A stretch of 23,012 nt of DNA from a virus: IMG/VR virus record IMGVR_UViG_3300031825_000338, positions 1 through 23,012 of that record; one strand, written 5' to 3'. The notes under the pieces were generated by a model. That model did no database searches, was not told where the DNA came from, and saw only the letters and a program-made list of their open reading frames with translations. Shown here one piece after another: positions 7,726 through 13,562 of the stretch; the first letter of the stretch is position 1, and each line of letters opens with the position of its first letter. Made by a program: the position numbers and the translations under genes.

Positions 7726-7968
7726 CTATTTCAGCCGGGCCTTGAGCACGTCGATGCCCACCGCCACCAGGATGGCGGCCACGGCTCCGGCGATGGCGCC
7801 CCGGTTCTCCTGGCTGCGCAGGCGGCCATCCAGCGCATCAAGCTTCGCGCCATGGGCCTCTTGGGTTTTAACGATCTGGCTCACGGTTCCCTTGATCTCC
7901 CCCAGCAACAGCTCGTTGTTACAGCCCGGGCAGGGCGAGGCGGGGCGGCGGCGGCGCGGGTCGGTCAT
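7726..7968 (-). CDS. Small protein with one C-terminal membrane segment
   Basis: An 80-residue protein. A basic head (MTDPRRRR) is followed by CPGC near residue 13, a helical middle (EIKGTVSQIVKTQEAHGAKLDALDGRL) and a hydrophobic helix AIAGAVAAILVAVGIDVL near the end. Proteins of this kind stand between the lysis and packaging genes of many Mu-like phages; a holin-like or accessory lysis role is possible but not shown. The ATG overlaps the upstream stop as ATGA, and AAGGAG precedes it by 5 nt. Confidence 0.75.
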   Translation of the reverse strand: MTDPRRRRPASPCPGCNNELLLGEIKGTVSQIVKTQEAHGAKLDALDGRLRSQENRGAIAGAVAAILVAVGIDVLKARLK

Positions 7969-8252
7969 TTGGGCTCCTTGGGGGGCTCGGGGGGCAGGTA
8001 GGCCTTCAGTCGGATCTCCAGGTCCAGGCCCCAGGCGGCCAGGGCCTCACGGTCCGCCAGCAGGGCGCGGAGGAGATCGCGCAGGGTGGAATCAGGGCCC
8101 AGCTGGGCCGAGGGGAGCGCGGGACGCGCCGGGATGGCGGGCGGAGGACACGGCACGGGGACCAGCTCCCGGACGACCACCGGATTTGCAGCTGGTTTGA
8201 CACAGCCAATGGTGGCCACCAGGCAGGCGAGGATGACGACCAGGCACTTCAT
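7965..8252 (-). CDS. Putative outer-membrane spanin lipoprotein (Rz1-like)
   Basis: A 95-residue protein with a lipoprotein signal: MKCLVVILACLVATIGC, lipobox ending at Cys17. A proline-rich region follows (VPVPCPPPAIPARPALP), as is usual for o-spanins. The gene directly follows an i-spanin-like gene and overlaps it by 4 nt. Together they would fuse inner and outer membranes in the last step of lysis. GGAGG precedes the ATG with a 7-nt spacer. It is separate from, rather than embedded in, the Rz-like gene. Confidence 0.72.
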   Translation of the reverse strand: MKCLVVILACLVATIGCVKPAANPVVVRELVPVPCPPPAIPARPALPSAQLGPDSTLRDLLRALLADREALAAWGLDLEIRLKAYLPPEPPKEPK

Positions 8253-8644
8253 CGAGGCACCTCCAGGCGGTGGTTGAGGCCCTGGGCCTGGGAGGACGCC
8301 CAGCGCACCAGGTCCCGGGTGTCGTCCCCCTTCGGCTCAGGCGCCGAGGCCATCAGGAGGGCCTGCACCCGGGCCTCGCCCTCACGGCGAGCCTGGGCCG
8401 CGGTGGACTCTGCCTGGTGCAGCCGCGTGTCCTGGGCCTGACGCTCACCCCGAAGGGCTTCCAGACCGCGCTGCTCGGCCTCCAGGGCGGCCTTGAGCTG
8501 CCCCTGGGCCTGGACAGCCAGGGCCAGGCTCTGCTCGGCCTGGGTGGCCCTTGCCGCCTCGTGGCGGCCATAACGAAGGGCCATGCCAGCGGCCGCCGTT
8601 GCCAGCGCCAGGAGGATGGCCAGGATGCGCGTCGTGAGGCTCAT
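8249..8644 (-). CDS. Putative inner-membrane spanin (Rz-like)
   Basis: A 131-residue protein. An N-terminal hydrophobic helix (residues about 5-24, TRILAILLALATAAAGMAL) precedes a long Ala/Gln/Glu-rich coiled coil (residues about 30-105), the layout of i-spanins. The ATG at 8644 is chosen because it overlaps the upstream stop as ATGA and has GGAGG 10 nt before it. The frame remains open further upstream, but that extension has no fitting start. Assignment rests on architecture and lysis-cassette position, not on sequence identity. Confidence 0.75.
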   Translation of the reverse strand: MSLTTRILAILLALATAAAGMALRYGRHEAARATQAEQSLALAVQAQGQLKAALEAEQRGLEALRGERQAQDTRLHQAESTAAQARREGEARVQALLMASAPEPKGDDTRDLVRWASSQAQGLNHRLEVPR

Positions 8645-8964
8645 ACGGTGATGACCTCCCCATTGGTGATGTAGCCGTGCCAGCCGCAACCCAACAGGAC
8701 GGAGGGCGTGAGCGTTAGATCCGAGTAGCCGGACCCGGTCATGGGCCACCTGCCCGGTCCAGGTTGCACCTCTGATGGGATCTGCGGCTTGTAGCAGAGA
8801 ACCGAGTGGACGCCAGGCCGCGCCCCCTTGGCCTGGAAGCACCCAGGGCAAACGAACATCAGGCCGTCGGCTTCAGCCAAGCTACCCACGGGAATGTAGA
8901 CTTCCCGCCCCCCTTCCCGGATCTCTCGCCGGACGAACTTGGGTTCAAGTTCAACGAGGCGCAT
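8641..8964 (-). CDS. Conserved phage protein, possible zinc-binding, unknown function
   Basis: A 107-residue protein, MRLVELEPKFVRREI..., with CPGC near residue 39, then HSVLCY, GPGRWPMTGSGYSDLTLTPS and a CGWHGYITNGEV tail. I recognise this as a recurring phage protein, often near lysis genes, without known function. The Cys/His pattern suggests a metal site. The ATG at 8964 has GGAGG with a 5-nt spacer, which favours it over an upstream GTG at 8970. It overlaps the end of the transglycosylase gene by 14 nt. Confidence 0.8.
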   Translation of the reverse strand: MRLVELEPKFVRREIREGGREVYIPVGSLAEADGLMFVCPGCFQAKGARPGVHSVLCYKPQIPSEVQPGPGRWPMTGSGYSDLTLTPSVLLGCGWHGYITNGEVITV

Positions 8965-9514
8965 GCCCACCTCCCAGCTCGATCCGGTACCGAAGGTTGC
9001 GGGCCAGATAGCCCCGCGTGATGGAGGCGTTGCGCTCCCCGGTCACCCGGGGAAGCGCCTGCAGCCAGGCCGCCTGCCCCTGCAGGCCCAGCTGGGCGGC
9101 CAGCAGCTGGGCCTTGCGCACAGAGCCGAGCCCAGCGTTGTAGGCGCCCAGGGCCGGATCCAGCCCCCCACCGGTCCTGGACTCCAACCAGGTCATGTAG
9201 GCGTGCTGGGCCGTGATGGCCGCTGTGGGCTCGTAGGCGCTGGCTCCACGGGCCACCCAGCCCTGGGCCTGAGCCCACGACCAGGTCGCGGGCATGAACT
9301 GGGCGAGGCCCATGCCGCCGTCCGGGGCGGTGACCCCGGGGCGGAAGAGGCTCTCCGCCTTGACCTGCGCCGCCCGGTCCACCCAGCGGTGGGGCCCAGC
9401 CACAGCCCGGAAGGTGCTCTCGTAGGGGACCTGGCCAAAGGCGCAGGAGGTGGCAAGGATGAAGACCAAGCCCAGCAGGGTGGCAATCAGGATCCGCCGC
9501 CACAAGGGAGTCAC
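8951..9514 (-). CDS. Endolysin: lytic transglycosylase (SLT family)
   Basis: A 187-residue muramidase-type enzyme cutting the glycan strands of peptidoglycan at lysis. An N-terminal hydrophobic segment (residues about 5-24) is a signal or signal-anchor, so export by the host Sec system is likely. Catalytic features are the KAES motif with Glu54, GLAQFMPATW (69-78) and ALGAYNAGLG (121-130). The GTG start at 9514 overlaps the upstream stop as GTGA with AGGTG five bases before it. It follows the putative holin. Confidence 0.9.
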   Translation of the reverse strand: MTPLWRRILIATLLGLVFILATSCAFGQVPYESTFRAVAGPHRWVDRAAQVKAESLFRPGVTAPDGGMGLAQFMPATWSWAQAQGWVARGASAYEPTAAITAQHAYMTWLESRTGGGLDPALGAYNAGLGSVRKAQLLAAQLGLQGQAAWLQALPRVTGERNASITRGYLARNLRYRIELGGGHAPR

Positions 9515-9996
9515 CGGATCACCTGACCAGCCAGATAAGTGAAGGCTAGCAACAGTGCGGCGAAGGCGATGCCGGCCGAAAGGGTCTTGGCGCCAGAGGT
9601 GATGGCAGAGTCCATACCCGGAGACCAGTGCCACAGCCGCTTGCCCAGGCGCGTGCGGTCGAGGACCTGGAAGGTGCCCCAGGTGAGCAGCAGCACACCC
9701 AAGGCCAAACCTAGGGCTGTTTTGGCACGGAAGATGGCCAGGCGGGCCTGCAAGGCCAATTCCCATGCCGGATTGTCTGGCGTGGGCTGCAACACGGCCC
9801 AGGCCACCAGGGCCCGGGTGGTTAGCCAGCCGCCGAATGCGGCGACGACCAGGAAAGCGGTCGCCATGCGGGTGCGGGCGTCCTTATCGAGCTCAAAGTC
9901 GCTCCCTCCCACCAGGAAGCGCACGAGAGCCGAGAATGCCACCAACAACCCGTTGAGCAGGCGGCGCCAGAGTGAAAGCGCGGGGGAAGCGTCCAT
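9511..9996 (-). CDS. Multi-pass membrane protein, putative holin
   Basis: A 161-residue protein with hydrophobic segments at about residues 13-30, 46-70, 90-112 and 132-158. It is the first gene after the activator gene and directly precedes the transglycosylase, the usual place of a holin. No family motif is recognised, so holin is inferred from topology and position. The ATG at 9996 follows GGAGG by 4 nt. The 41-bp element at 10014-10054 lies immediately upstream. Confidence 0.75.
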   Translation of the reverse strand: MDASPALSLWRRLLNGLLVAFSALVRFLVGGSDFELDKDARTRMATAFLVVAAFGGWLTTRALVAWAVLQPTPDNPAWELALQARLAIFRAKTALGLALGVLLLTWGTFQVLDRTRLGKRLWHWSPGMDSAITSGAKTLSAGIAFAALLLAFTYLAGQVIR

Positions 9997-10013
9997 GGGA
10001 CCTCCAATACCCC

Positions 10014-10054
10014 AACCTCGCCCGCGCGGGGCTCTGCTGCTTTCAAAGCGTTTT
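10014..10054 (-). promoter_or_regulatory. Late-promoter-like bipartite element, Plys position
   Basis: This is the second copy of the element at 2519-2559: AAAACGCTTTGAAAG, a 15-bp spacer, then CGGGCGAGGTT on the minus strand. Here the palindrome is longer (GCTTTGAAAGC). It ends 17 nt before the first lysis gene, directly after the Mor/C-like gene, exactly where Mu has Plys. Confidence 0.72.
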
Positions 10055-10064
10055 CAGGACCGGA

Positions 10065-10427
10065 TCAGCCCACGTCTTCGACGGGGAACAGCCCGCCAAC
10101 GTCAACACGCTGGCGCCGCTGTTGCCGCACGCGTGCCAGGATCTGGCGGATGCGCATCTCCGTCAGGCTGTAGGTCTTCGAGAGCAGGGTGTAGCTCCAG
10201 TGGTCAAAGACGAAGTGGTGGTGGATCTCCAGGTCCCGCGCCCGCAGCTCCACGCCCCCGGCCTTGGGGATGTAGATGGGCTGCCCGCCCCAGATGGTGG
10301 GCTGCCGCAGCCAATCCACCGACTCCCAGGCCACCGTGGCCGCCAGATCCTTCTCCACCCCGCGCTTCACCAGGGCCTCGCCCAGGTGCGCCGCCAGGTC
10401 CTCCAGGATCTCCGGGTAGTCCGCCAT
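10065..10427 (-). CDS. mor: Mor/C-family transcription activator
   Basis: A 120-residue protein with the Mor/C pattern: VAWESVDWLRQPTIWGGQPIYIPK (residues about 32-55), then a C-terminal helix-turn-helix (LSKTYSLTEMRIRQILARVRQQ, about 84-105). In Mu, Mor switches on middle and C late transcription. Only one family member is present; its place directly before the lysis operon is that of C. The ATG at 10427 has a GGGGGGA ribosome site. An intrinsic terminator and a 22-bp inverted repeat lie just upstream, so the gene probably has its own regulated promoter. Its likely targets include the 41-bp elements. Confidence 0.88.
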   Translation of the reverse strand: MADYPEILEDLAAHLGEALVKRGVEKDLAATVAWESVDWLRQPTIWGGQPIYIPKAGGVELRARDLEIHHHFVFDHWSYTLLSKTYSLTEMRIRQILARVRQQRRQRVDVGGLFPVEDVG

Positions 10428-10456
10428 GGTCCCCCCCGCTGGAATCTAGGCCAGAT

Positions 10457-10478
10457 CGTGCCCGAATGCTCGGACACG
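10457..10478. promoter_or_regulatory. 22-bp inverted repeat upstream of the activator gene
   Basis: The arms CGTGCCCGA and TCGGACACG match at 8 of 9 positions around a 4-bp centre. It lies between the terminator and the Mor/C-like gene, about 30 bp before its start. It could be an activator site for the middle promoter; no T-run follows, so a terminator is unlikely. Confidence 0.5.
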
Positions 10479-10502
10479 AAAAAGCCCCGCGTGGGCGGGG
10501 CT
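10479..10502 (-). terminator. Intrinsic terminator ending the upstream operon
   Basis: An 8-bp stem (AGCCCCGC with GCGGGGCT) and 4-nt loop are followed on the minus strand by TTTTTC. It lies 20 nt past the stop of the last small gene and before the activator gene. Confidence 0.85.
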
Positions 10503-10521
10503 GGAAAGCTCGCAGAGAAGA

Positions 10522-10749
10522 CTAGTCCACCGGACTGGGTGGGTGGCCCTCATTGAGATATTCATCCACGCGAAGATCATGCTCCGACATCACATGGAGC
10601 GCCTCAAGGTGCTCCACATGGCGGGAAACGAATTCGGGGATAGGACCAGCTGCCTCAGCCAACCACCCCCAATCCCTATCGGTAGCATGGCCAACAAAGG
10701 GCCTCATGACCCTGCATTTGCCACAGCCGAGGTAGAAGTAAACACTCAT
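10522..10749 (-). CDS. Small hypothetical protein with CGKC motif
   Basis: A 75-residue protein, MSVYFYLGCGKCRVMRPFVG..., with Cys-x-x-Cys near residue 9 and an acidic C-terminal half. No family is recognised. The ATG at 10749 overlaps the upstream stop as ATGA, which supports it over a GTG at 10755. It is the last gene before the terminator. Confidence 0.7.
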   Translation of the reverse strand: MSVYFYLGCGKCRVMRPFVGHATDRDWGWLAEAAGPIPEFVSRHVEHLEALHVMSEHDLRVDEYLNEGHPPSPVD

Positions 10750-10952
10750 GGCCACCCCTGAAGCCCGTATTCGGCGGTTCGAGCGTCGTCAGCCACAAGC
10801 ACTTGGGCGCCCCCAGCCACTGCCGCGATGAATGCGAATTGGTTGAGCCAGGGGTTTGCCCTGCATAGGTCTGCAGCACCTTCCTGGGGATCGCCATCGA
10901 CATGGAAGGTTTGCACGCTTCCATCGAGTGAAAAAATTAGGGTCCAACCCAT
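10746..10952 (-). CDS. Small hypothetical protein
   Basis: A 68-residue protein, MGWTLIFSLDGSVQTFHVDG..., with a hydrophobic middle (FAFIAAVAGGAQVLVADDA). Not recognised. AGGTGA lies 3 nt before the ATG, and the gene follows the lipoprotein gene by 3 nt, so the three small genes form one operon. Confidence 0.65.
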   Translation of the reverse strand: MGWTLIFSLDGSVQTFHVDGDPQEGAADLCRANPWLNQFAFIAAVAGGAQVLVADDARTAEYGLQGWP

Positions 10953-10955
10953 AGA

Positions 10956-11336
10956 TCACCTGCTCATGTAGCGCTTGGACGCTTCTGGGGAAATGGTGTT
11001 GTAGTGAATGGCACGGCTGAGATAGGCCATGTTGTAGGTTGAAATCAGCTCAAGCATTTTGACGAGGGTTTGGTATTTCGGCATGTTGCCGCTCCGCAAG
11101 GCCTCCTCCTTCTGCTTCGTGGCGAGGTCCCGGAGGAATTCCAAGCGTTGGAGGTGATCCTTCTCAAGCTCATTAAAGAGCCTGCGATCCTCGGAACTCA
11201 TGTTGATCAGGCCGAATTGCATGATCGTGCCGATCTGTTCTTTCTCCATCTCGGTCAACTCATTCGGCTTGCATCCGGGGATCAACAACAGAGAGCAGAT
11301 GGCAACAGTTTGAATGCTTTTCGTCGGAAGGTTCAT
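10956..11336 (-). CDS. Small lipoprotein, unknown function
   Basis: A 126-residue protein with a lipoprotein signal peptide ending LLIPGC (Cys22), then a soluble helical domain rich in Glu, Lys and Met (EKEQIGTIMQFGLINMSSEDRRLFNELEKDHLQRL). AAGGAG stands 7 nt before the ATG. Base composition is visibly lower in GC than the neighbours and codons are more mixed, which suggests recent acquisition. It lies outside the lysis cluster; a surface role in the lysogen (for example exclusion) is possible but not shown. Confidence 0.75.
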   Translation of the reverse strand: MNLPTKSIQTVAICSLLLIPGCKPNELTEMEKEQIGTIMQFGLINMSSEDRRLFNELEKDHLQRLEFLRDLATKQKEEALRSGNMPKYQTLVKMLELISTYNMAYLSRAIHYNTISPEASKRYMSR

Positions 11337-11366
11337 GTCACATCTCCTTGATAGGGCGAATCAACT

Positions 11367-11795
11367 CTACCGCCCATGCCGCTTGGCATCATAGGCCAGG
11401 GCCGCCACGACCTTCTTCAGCTCGTCCGGTTCGCAGAGCTGGACCTGGGCTCGCTTGAACATCTTCCAGGCCATGCCGTGGACATAGGCCCAGGGGCGCC
11501 CGGCCTCGGCCAACTGCGCTTCGATCTTGCCCAACAGGGCCTGCTTGTCGATGGAGACGATGGCGGGCTTGCCGGGGTAGGTCCTGGCCGCCGAGGCCGC
11601 CCCCAGGCGCCCCAGCTCCAGCAGCACCTTCCAGCGCTCGCCAGGACCCATCGCCGCCGCGCTGTCCTTGCCCGTGGTGGCCTTCAGGAGGGCGCGGTAG
11701 GTGTCCTCCTCCAGGCCCAGTTCCTTCTTGGCCAGGTGGATCCGGGCCAGGTCCTTGGCGCGGCGAGGGTCACGGGGTTTAGGCTGTGTTTGCAT
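11367..11795 (-). CDS. gemA: GemA-like regulatory protein (Mu gp16 / DUF1018)
   Basis: A 142-residue protein matching the GemA/DUF1018 family: RRAKDLARIHLAKKELGLEEDTYRALLKATTGKDSAAAM, then PWAYVHGMAWKMFKR, then EPDELKKVVAALAYDAKRHG. In Mu GemA affects host gene expression and DNA topology and is encoded just before mor. The ATG at 11795 is used; a TTG at 11819 would add 8 residues. Neither has a clear ribosome site. The upstream DNA is the worn end of the cassette array, so GemA is the first backbone gene after it. Confidence 0.88.
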   Translation of the reverse strand: MQTQPKPRDPRRAKDLARIHLAKKELGLEEDTYRALLKATTGKDSAAAMGPGERWKVLLELGRLGAASAARTYPGKPAIVSIDKQALLGKIEAQLAEAGRPWAYVHGMAWKMFKRAQVQLCEPDELKKVVAALAYDAKRHGR

Positions 11796-11840
11796 TTGGT
11801 AGGCCCACGGGTTTCTCAACAGTTAGGCATTTCCAAGCGT

Positions 11841-11881
11841 GATTAGGCGGCCTACGTGGTATGCCTAATCTAAAGTTAGGC
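11841..11881 (-). other. attC-like site S0 (worn or incomplete)
   Basis: R'' GCCTAAC (11875-11881) complements the start of its cassette (GTTAGGC at 12119-12125) and contains the gene's stop codon. An inner stem GATTAGGC/GCCTAATC (11863-11870, 11841-11848) is perfect. The closing R' is not where expected; the nearest candidate, GTTGAGA at 11814-11820, is 20 nt away. Confidence 0.6.
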
Positions 11882-12172
11882 CTCTTCCAGCGCCTTCTGA
11901 ATGCGGCAAAGGCCACACGTTCCAGGCTCGTCGGTTCCGCAATCACACCCGTCTTCTGCCATCCAGACGGCCGCTTCCATGAGCAGATCCTGAAGGGACT
12001 CACATCTCGACTGGATGCGGGCAAGTTCTTCTTTTCCATTGGGTCCATCACACTTCATTTCGTGGCATTCCAATATGCCCAAGATCACCTGGAGAGATCC
12101 CCTTAGGTCGCTCCCCTGGCCTAACCCGCCGTTCAAGCGGACCTCGCCGCCCGTGCCTTGTGCTTCGCTCAT
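11876..12172 (-). CDS. Cassette gene: small Cys-rich protein, unknown function
   Basis: From the ATG at 12172 it encodes 98 residues, MSEAQGTGGEVRLNGG..., ending in a cysteine cluster (CDCGTDEPGTCGLCRIQ). Not recognised; the Cys pattern suggests zinc binding. AAGGA stands 5 nt before this ATG, but both lie inside attC site S1, belonging to the previous cassette. The reading frame crosses the recombination point at 12124/12125. An alternative start within the cassette itself is the GTG at 12088 (70 residues) with AAGGGGA upstream. The stop codon is in the R'' box of S0. Confidence 0.72.
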   Translation of the reverse strand: MSEAQGTGGEVRLNGGLGQGSDLRGSLQVILGILECHEMKCDGPNGKEELARIQSRCESLQDLLMEAAVWMAEDGCDCGTDEPGTCGLCRIQKALEEA

Positions 12173-12215
12173 GTAGTTCCTTTCTGCGGCGATGCCGCTT
12201 AACTGGTTGTTGGGC
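12119..12215 (-). other. attC site S1
   Basis: R'' GCCCAAC (12209-12215), L'' GTTAAGCGG (12195-12203), L' CCGCTTGAAC (12131-12140), R' GTTAGGC (12119-12125), minus strand. L'' and L' pair over nine bases with one unpaired G in L', as in classical attC sites. It is 97 bp long and of a different sequence type from S2-S4. It also carries the start of the next gene. Confidence 0.88.
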
Positions 12216-12216
12216 G

Positions 12217-12405
12217 CTACCCCAGCGCCGCGATGTCTTCATGGTCAAGCCCCTGGGTGCGGGGATCTTCGACGCCGATGGCCCCCAGCTTCGCGGCTAG
12301 GCCACAGGTGCATTTCAGGTGGTCGTGTTCTGCAATGCTCACCACTCGACAGTTGGGCTTGTGCCAGATCCAGGATTTCCATTCCTGATAGGTCGCATCC
12401 TTCAT
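12217..12405 (-). CDS. Cassette gene: 62-residue hypothetical protein
   Basis: MKDATYQEWKSWIWHKPNCRV..., with CTCG near residue 32 and an acidic tail. Not recognised. AGGAG stands 6 nt before the ATG, and only about 20 nt separate the cassette start from the ATG. It lies alone between attC sites S2 and S1 in a cassette of 300 bp. Confidence 0.75.
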   Translation of the reverse strand: MKDATYQEWKSWIWHKPNCRVVSIAEHDHLKCTCGLAAKLGAIGVEDPRTQGLDHEDIAALG

Positions 12406-12418
12406 GGTTCACTCCTGC

Positions 12419-12505
12419 GCCCAACCAGGCGCTCAACCTTCACTCGCTTCGCTCGTCGGACCCGTCAGGCTGCGCCTGCCGGCCCGGGTTAGCTTTCCGT
12501 TAGCC
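12419..12505 (-). other. attC site S2
   Basis: R'' GGCTAAC (12499-12505), L'' GCTAACC (12487-12493), L' GGTTGAGC (12431-12438), R' GTTGGGC (12419-12425), minus strand; 87 bp. L'' and L' pair with one unpaired base. The methyltransferase stop codon lies in R''. The inner arms match S3 and S4 closely. Confidence 0.92.
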
Positions 12506-13207
12506 AGCCTTCATCAAGCGGCCCGTGAGCCTTTCAAATGCAAGGTGAGCCACCGCTGGAAGCTGGATGTTCCCAAGGGCGACACGCTCGCCCATCCCGC
12601 GGGGATACCCACGAACCACTCGCACCACCTCGGGTTCAACGGCCCACCAAGCAGGTCCGACAAGGACCGGCTCTTCCCGTGGTGCTTGCCGGGTTGCTTC
12701 GCATCGGCAGCCAGCAGTGTGGGCAACAATCCAAGTGCGTTTTCGACGGTGGGGAGCGCCAACCTGGTCCGCGCTGAAACAGCCCCATTCCGCATCGAAC
12801 CCCATCTTGGCCAGGTCCCCGAGAACGCCGTCGAGTCCCCGAACAGGGAGATCAACGGTGTTTTCCACGAACACGAAATGTGGTCCCACCTGGCGAATGA
12901 TCCGTGCCATTTCCCGCCAGAGGCCGGAGTGTTCGCCTTCAAGTCCGGCCCTGTTGCCTGCGGATGAGATGTCGGTACAAGGGAATCCCCCCGCCACGAT
13001 GTCAACTCGTCCTCGCCATGGTGTTCCGTCAAAGGTTCGCACGTCGTCCCACACGGGGAACCAGGGCAGGATCCCGTCTCGCTGCCGCTGGAGCAGGACC
13101 TGGCGGCAGTGTGGGTCCAGCTCGACGGCGCCAACGCAGACATTTCCTCCCAGGACTCCGCCGAGGATTCCTCCCCCGTTCCCAGCAAAAAGGTGTAGCT
13201 CACGCAT
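12500..13207 (-). CDS. Cassette gene: DNA cytosine C5-methyltransferase
   Basis: A 235-residue enzyme that methylates cytosine at C5 using S-adenosylmethionine, probably to protect phage DNA from restriction. Motif I is LHLFAGNGGG (4-13), motif IV GGFPCTDIS with catalytic Cys77, motif VI FVFVENT (111-117; usually ENV), motif VIII GAPHRRKRTWIVA (150-162), and the closing motif LGNIQLPAVA (211-220). The target-recognition region is very short, as in other compact phage enzymes. The ATG at 13207 has AAGGAG five bases before it; an upstream extension runs into the attC site and is rejected. The cassette spans 12425-13242. Another frame within it is also open and conserved in appearance. Confidence 0.93.
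   Translation of the reverse strand: MRELHLFAGNGGGILGGVLGGNVCVGAVELDPHCRQVLLQRQRDGILPWFPVWDDVRTFDGTPWRGRVDIVAGGFPCTDISSAGNRAGLEGEHSGLWREMARIIRQVGPHFVFVENTVDLPVRGLDGVLGDLAKMGFDAEWGCFSADQVGAPHRRKRTWIVAHTAGCRCEATRQAPREEPVLVGPAWWAVEPEVVRVVRGYPRGMGERVALGNIQLPAVAHLAFERLTGRLMKAG
12514..13203 (-). CDS. Overlapping +1-frame gene inside the methyltransferase (WPRxG-type phage protein)
   Basis: A 229-codon frame opens with a GTG four bases after the methyltransferase ATG and closes 14 bases before its end. Residues 110-204 carry motifs I know from a phage protein family found beside C5-methyltransferases: SCSWKT (110-114), FSGTWPRWGSMRNG (127-140), LPTVENALGLLPT (150-162), AADAK and LNPRWCEWFVGIPAGW (189-204). 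The first 100 residues are low-complexity Ser/Thr/Gly and look uninformative. Function is unknown. Translation could use the methyltransferase ribosome site. It could also be a passive shadow of conserved methyltransferase motifs, so confidence that it is expressed is moderate. Confidence 0.5.
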   Translation of the reverse strand: MSYTFLLGTGEESSAESWEEMSALAPSSWTHTAARSCSSGSETGSCPGSPCGTTCEPLTEHHGEDELTSWRGDSLVPTSHPQATGPDLKANTPASGGKWHGSFARWDHISCSWKTPLISLFGDSTAFSGTWPRWGSMRNGAVSARTRLALPTVENALGLLPTLLAADAKQPGKHHGKSRSLSDLLGGPLNPRWCEWFVGIPAGWASVSPLGTSSFQRWLTLHLKGSRAA

Positions 13208-13236
13208 TTTTCTCCTTCGATTTTCAGTCGGCGGCT

Positions 13237-13321
13237 GGCTAACCATCTCGCTCAACCTGCGCTCGTTTCACTCGCCGGACCCGGGCGCAAGCGCCCGGCC
13301 CGGGTTAGCTTTCCGTTAGAC
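13237..13321 (-). other. attC site S3
   Basis: R'' GTCTAAC (13315-13321), L'' GCTAACC (13303-13309), L' GGTTGAGC (13250-13257), R' GTTAGCC (13237-13243), minus strand; 85 bp. The stop codon of the 73-residue gene lies in R''. A central hairpin GGGCGC-TTGC-GCCC forms the tip. Confidence 0.92.
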
Positions 13322-13537
13322 CGCCTTCACCCGATCCAGCAGGTAGCACCCAGAAATGCCCTCCAGCCAAATCACGGCGCTATGCCCGCTCAGTAATTCT
13401 GCGTTGGAGCGAGTCTTGGTTATTACGACCTCACCAGAATCTTTTTCCAGGGACACCTCGGTTCCCACTGGGAACCTCATGTTCCAGGCGTCTACCTGCG
13501 CTCGCAGCGATCGCAACTTCTTGGTGTTTGGCTTCAT
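13316..13537 (-). CDS. Cassette gene: 73-residue conserved phage-type protein
   Basis: MKPNTKKLRSLRAQVDAWNMRFPVGTEVSL..., with TRSNAELLSGHSAVIWLEGISGCYLLDRV. This VDAWN-x-RFPVGT / HSAV-x-LEGISG layout recurs in small phage proteins of unknown function, so it is probably a real conserved protein. AGGAG stands 5 nt before the ATG. It is the only gene of the cassette 13243-13568, and GC content is lower than in the phage backbone. Confidence 0.82.
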   Translation of the reverse strand: MKPNTKKLRSLRAQVDAWNMRFPVGTEVSLEKDSGEVVITKTRSNAELLSGHSAVIWLEGISGCYLLDRVKAV

Positions 13538-13562
13538 GTTGTCTCCTGTTGGTTGTGGGGCG

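Noticed and set aside
13208-13255. N-terminal extension of the methyltransferase
   Set aside because: It runs into attC site S3, and the ATG at 13207 has a strong ribosome site and begins at motif I.
12567-13319. A 250-codon plus-strand open frame opposite the methyltransferase
   Set aside because: It has no motifs and no start signal, unlike the +1 frame on the minus strand.
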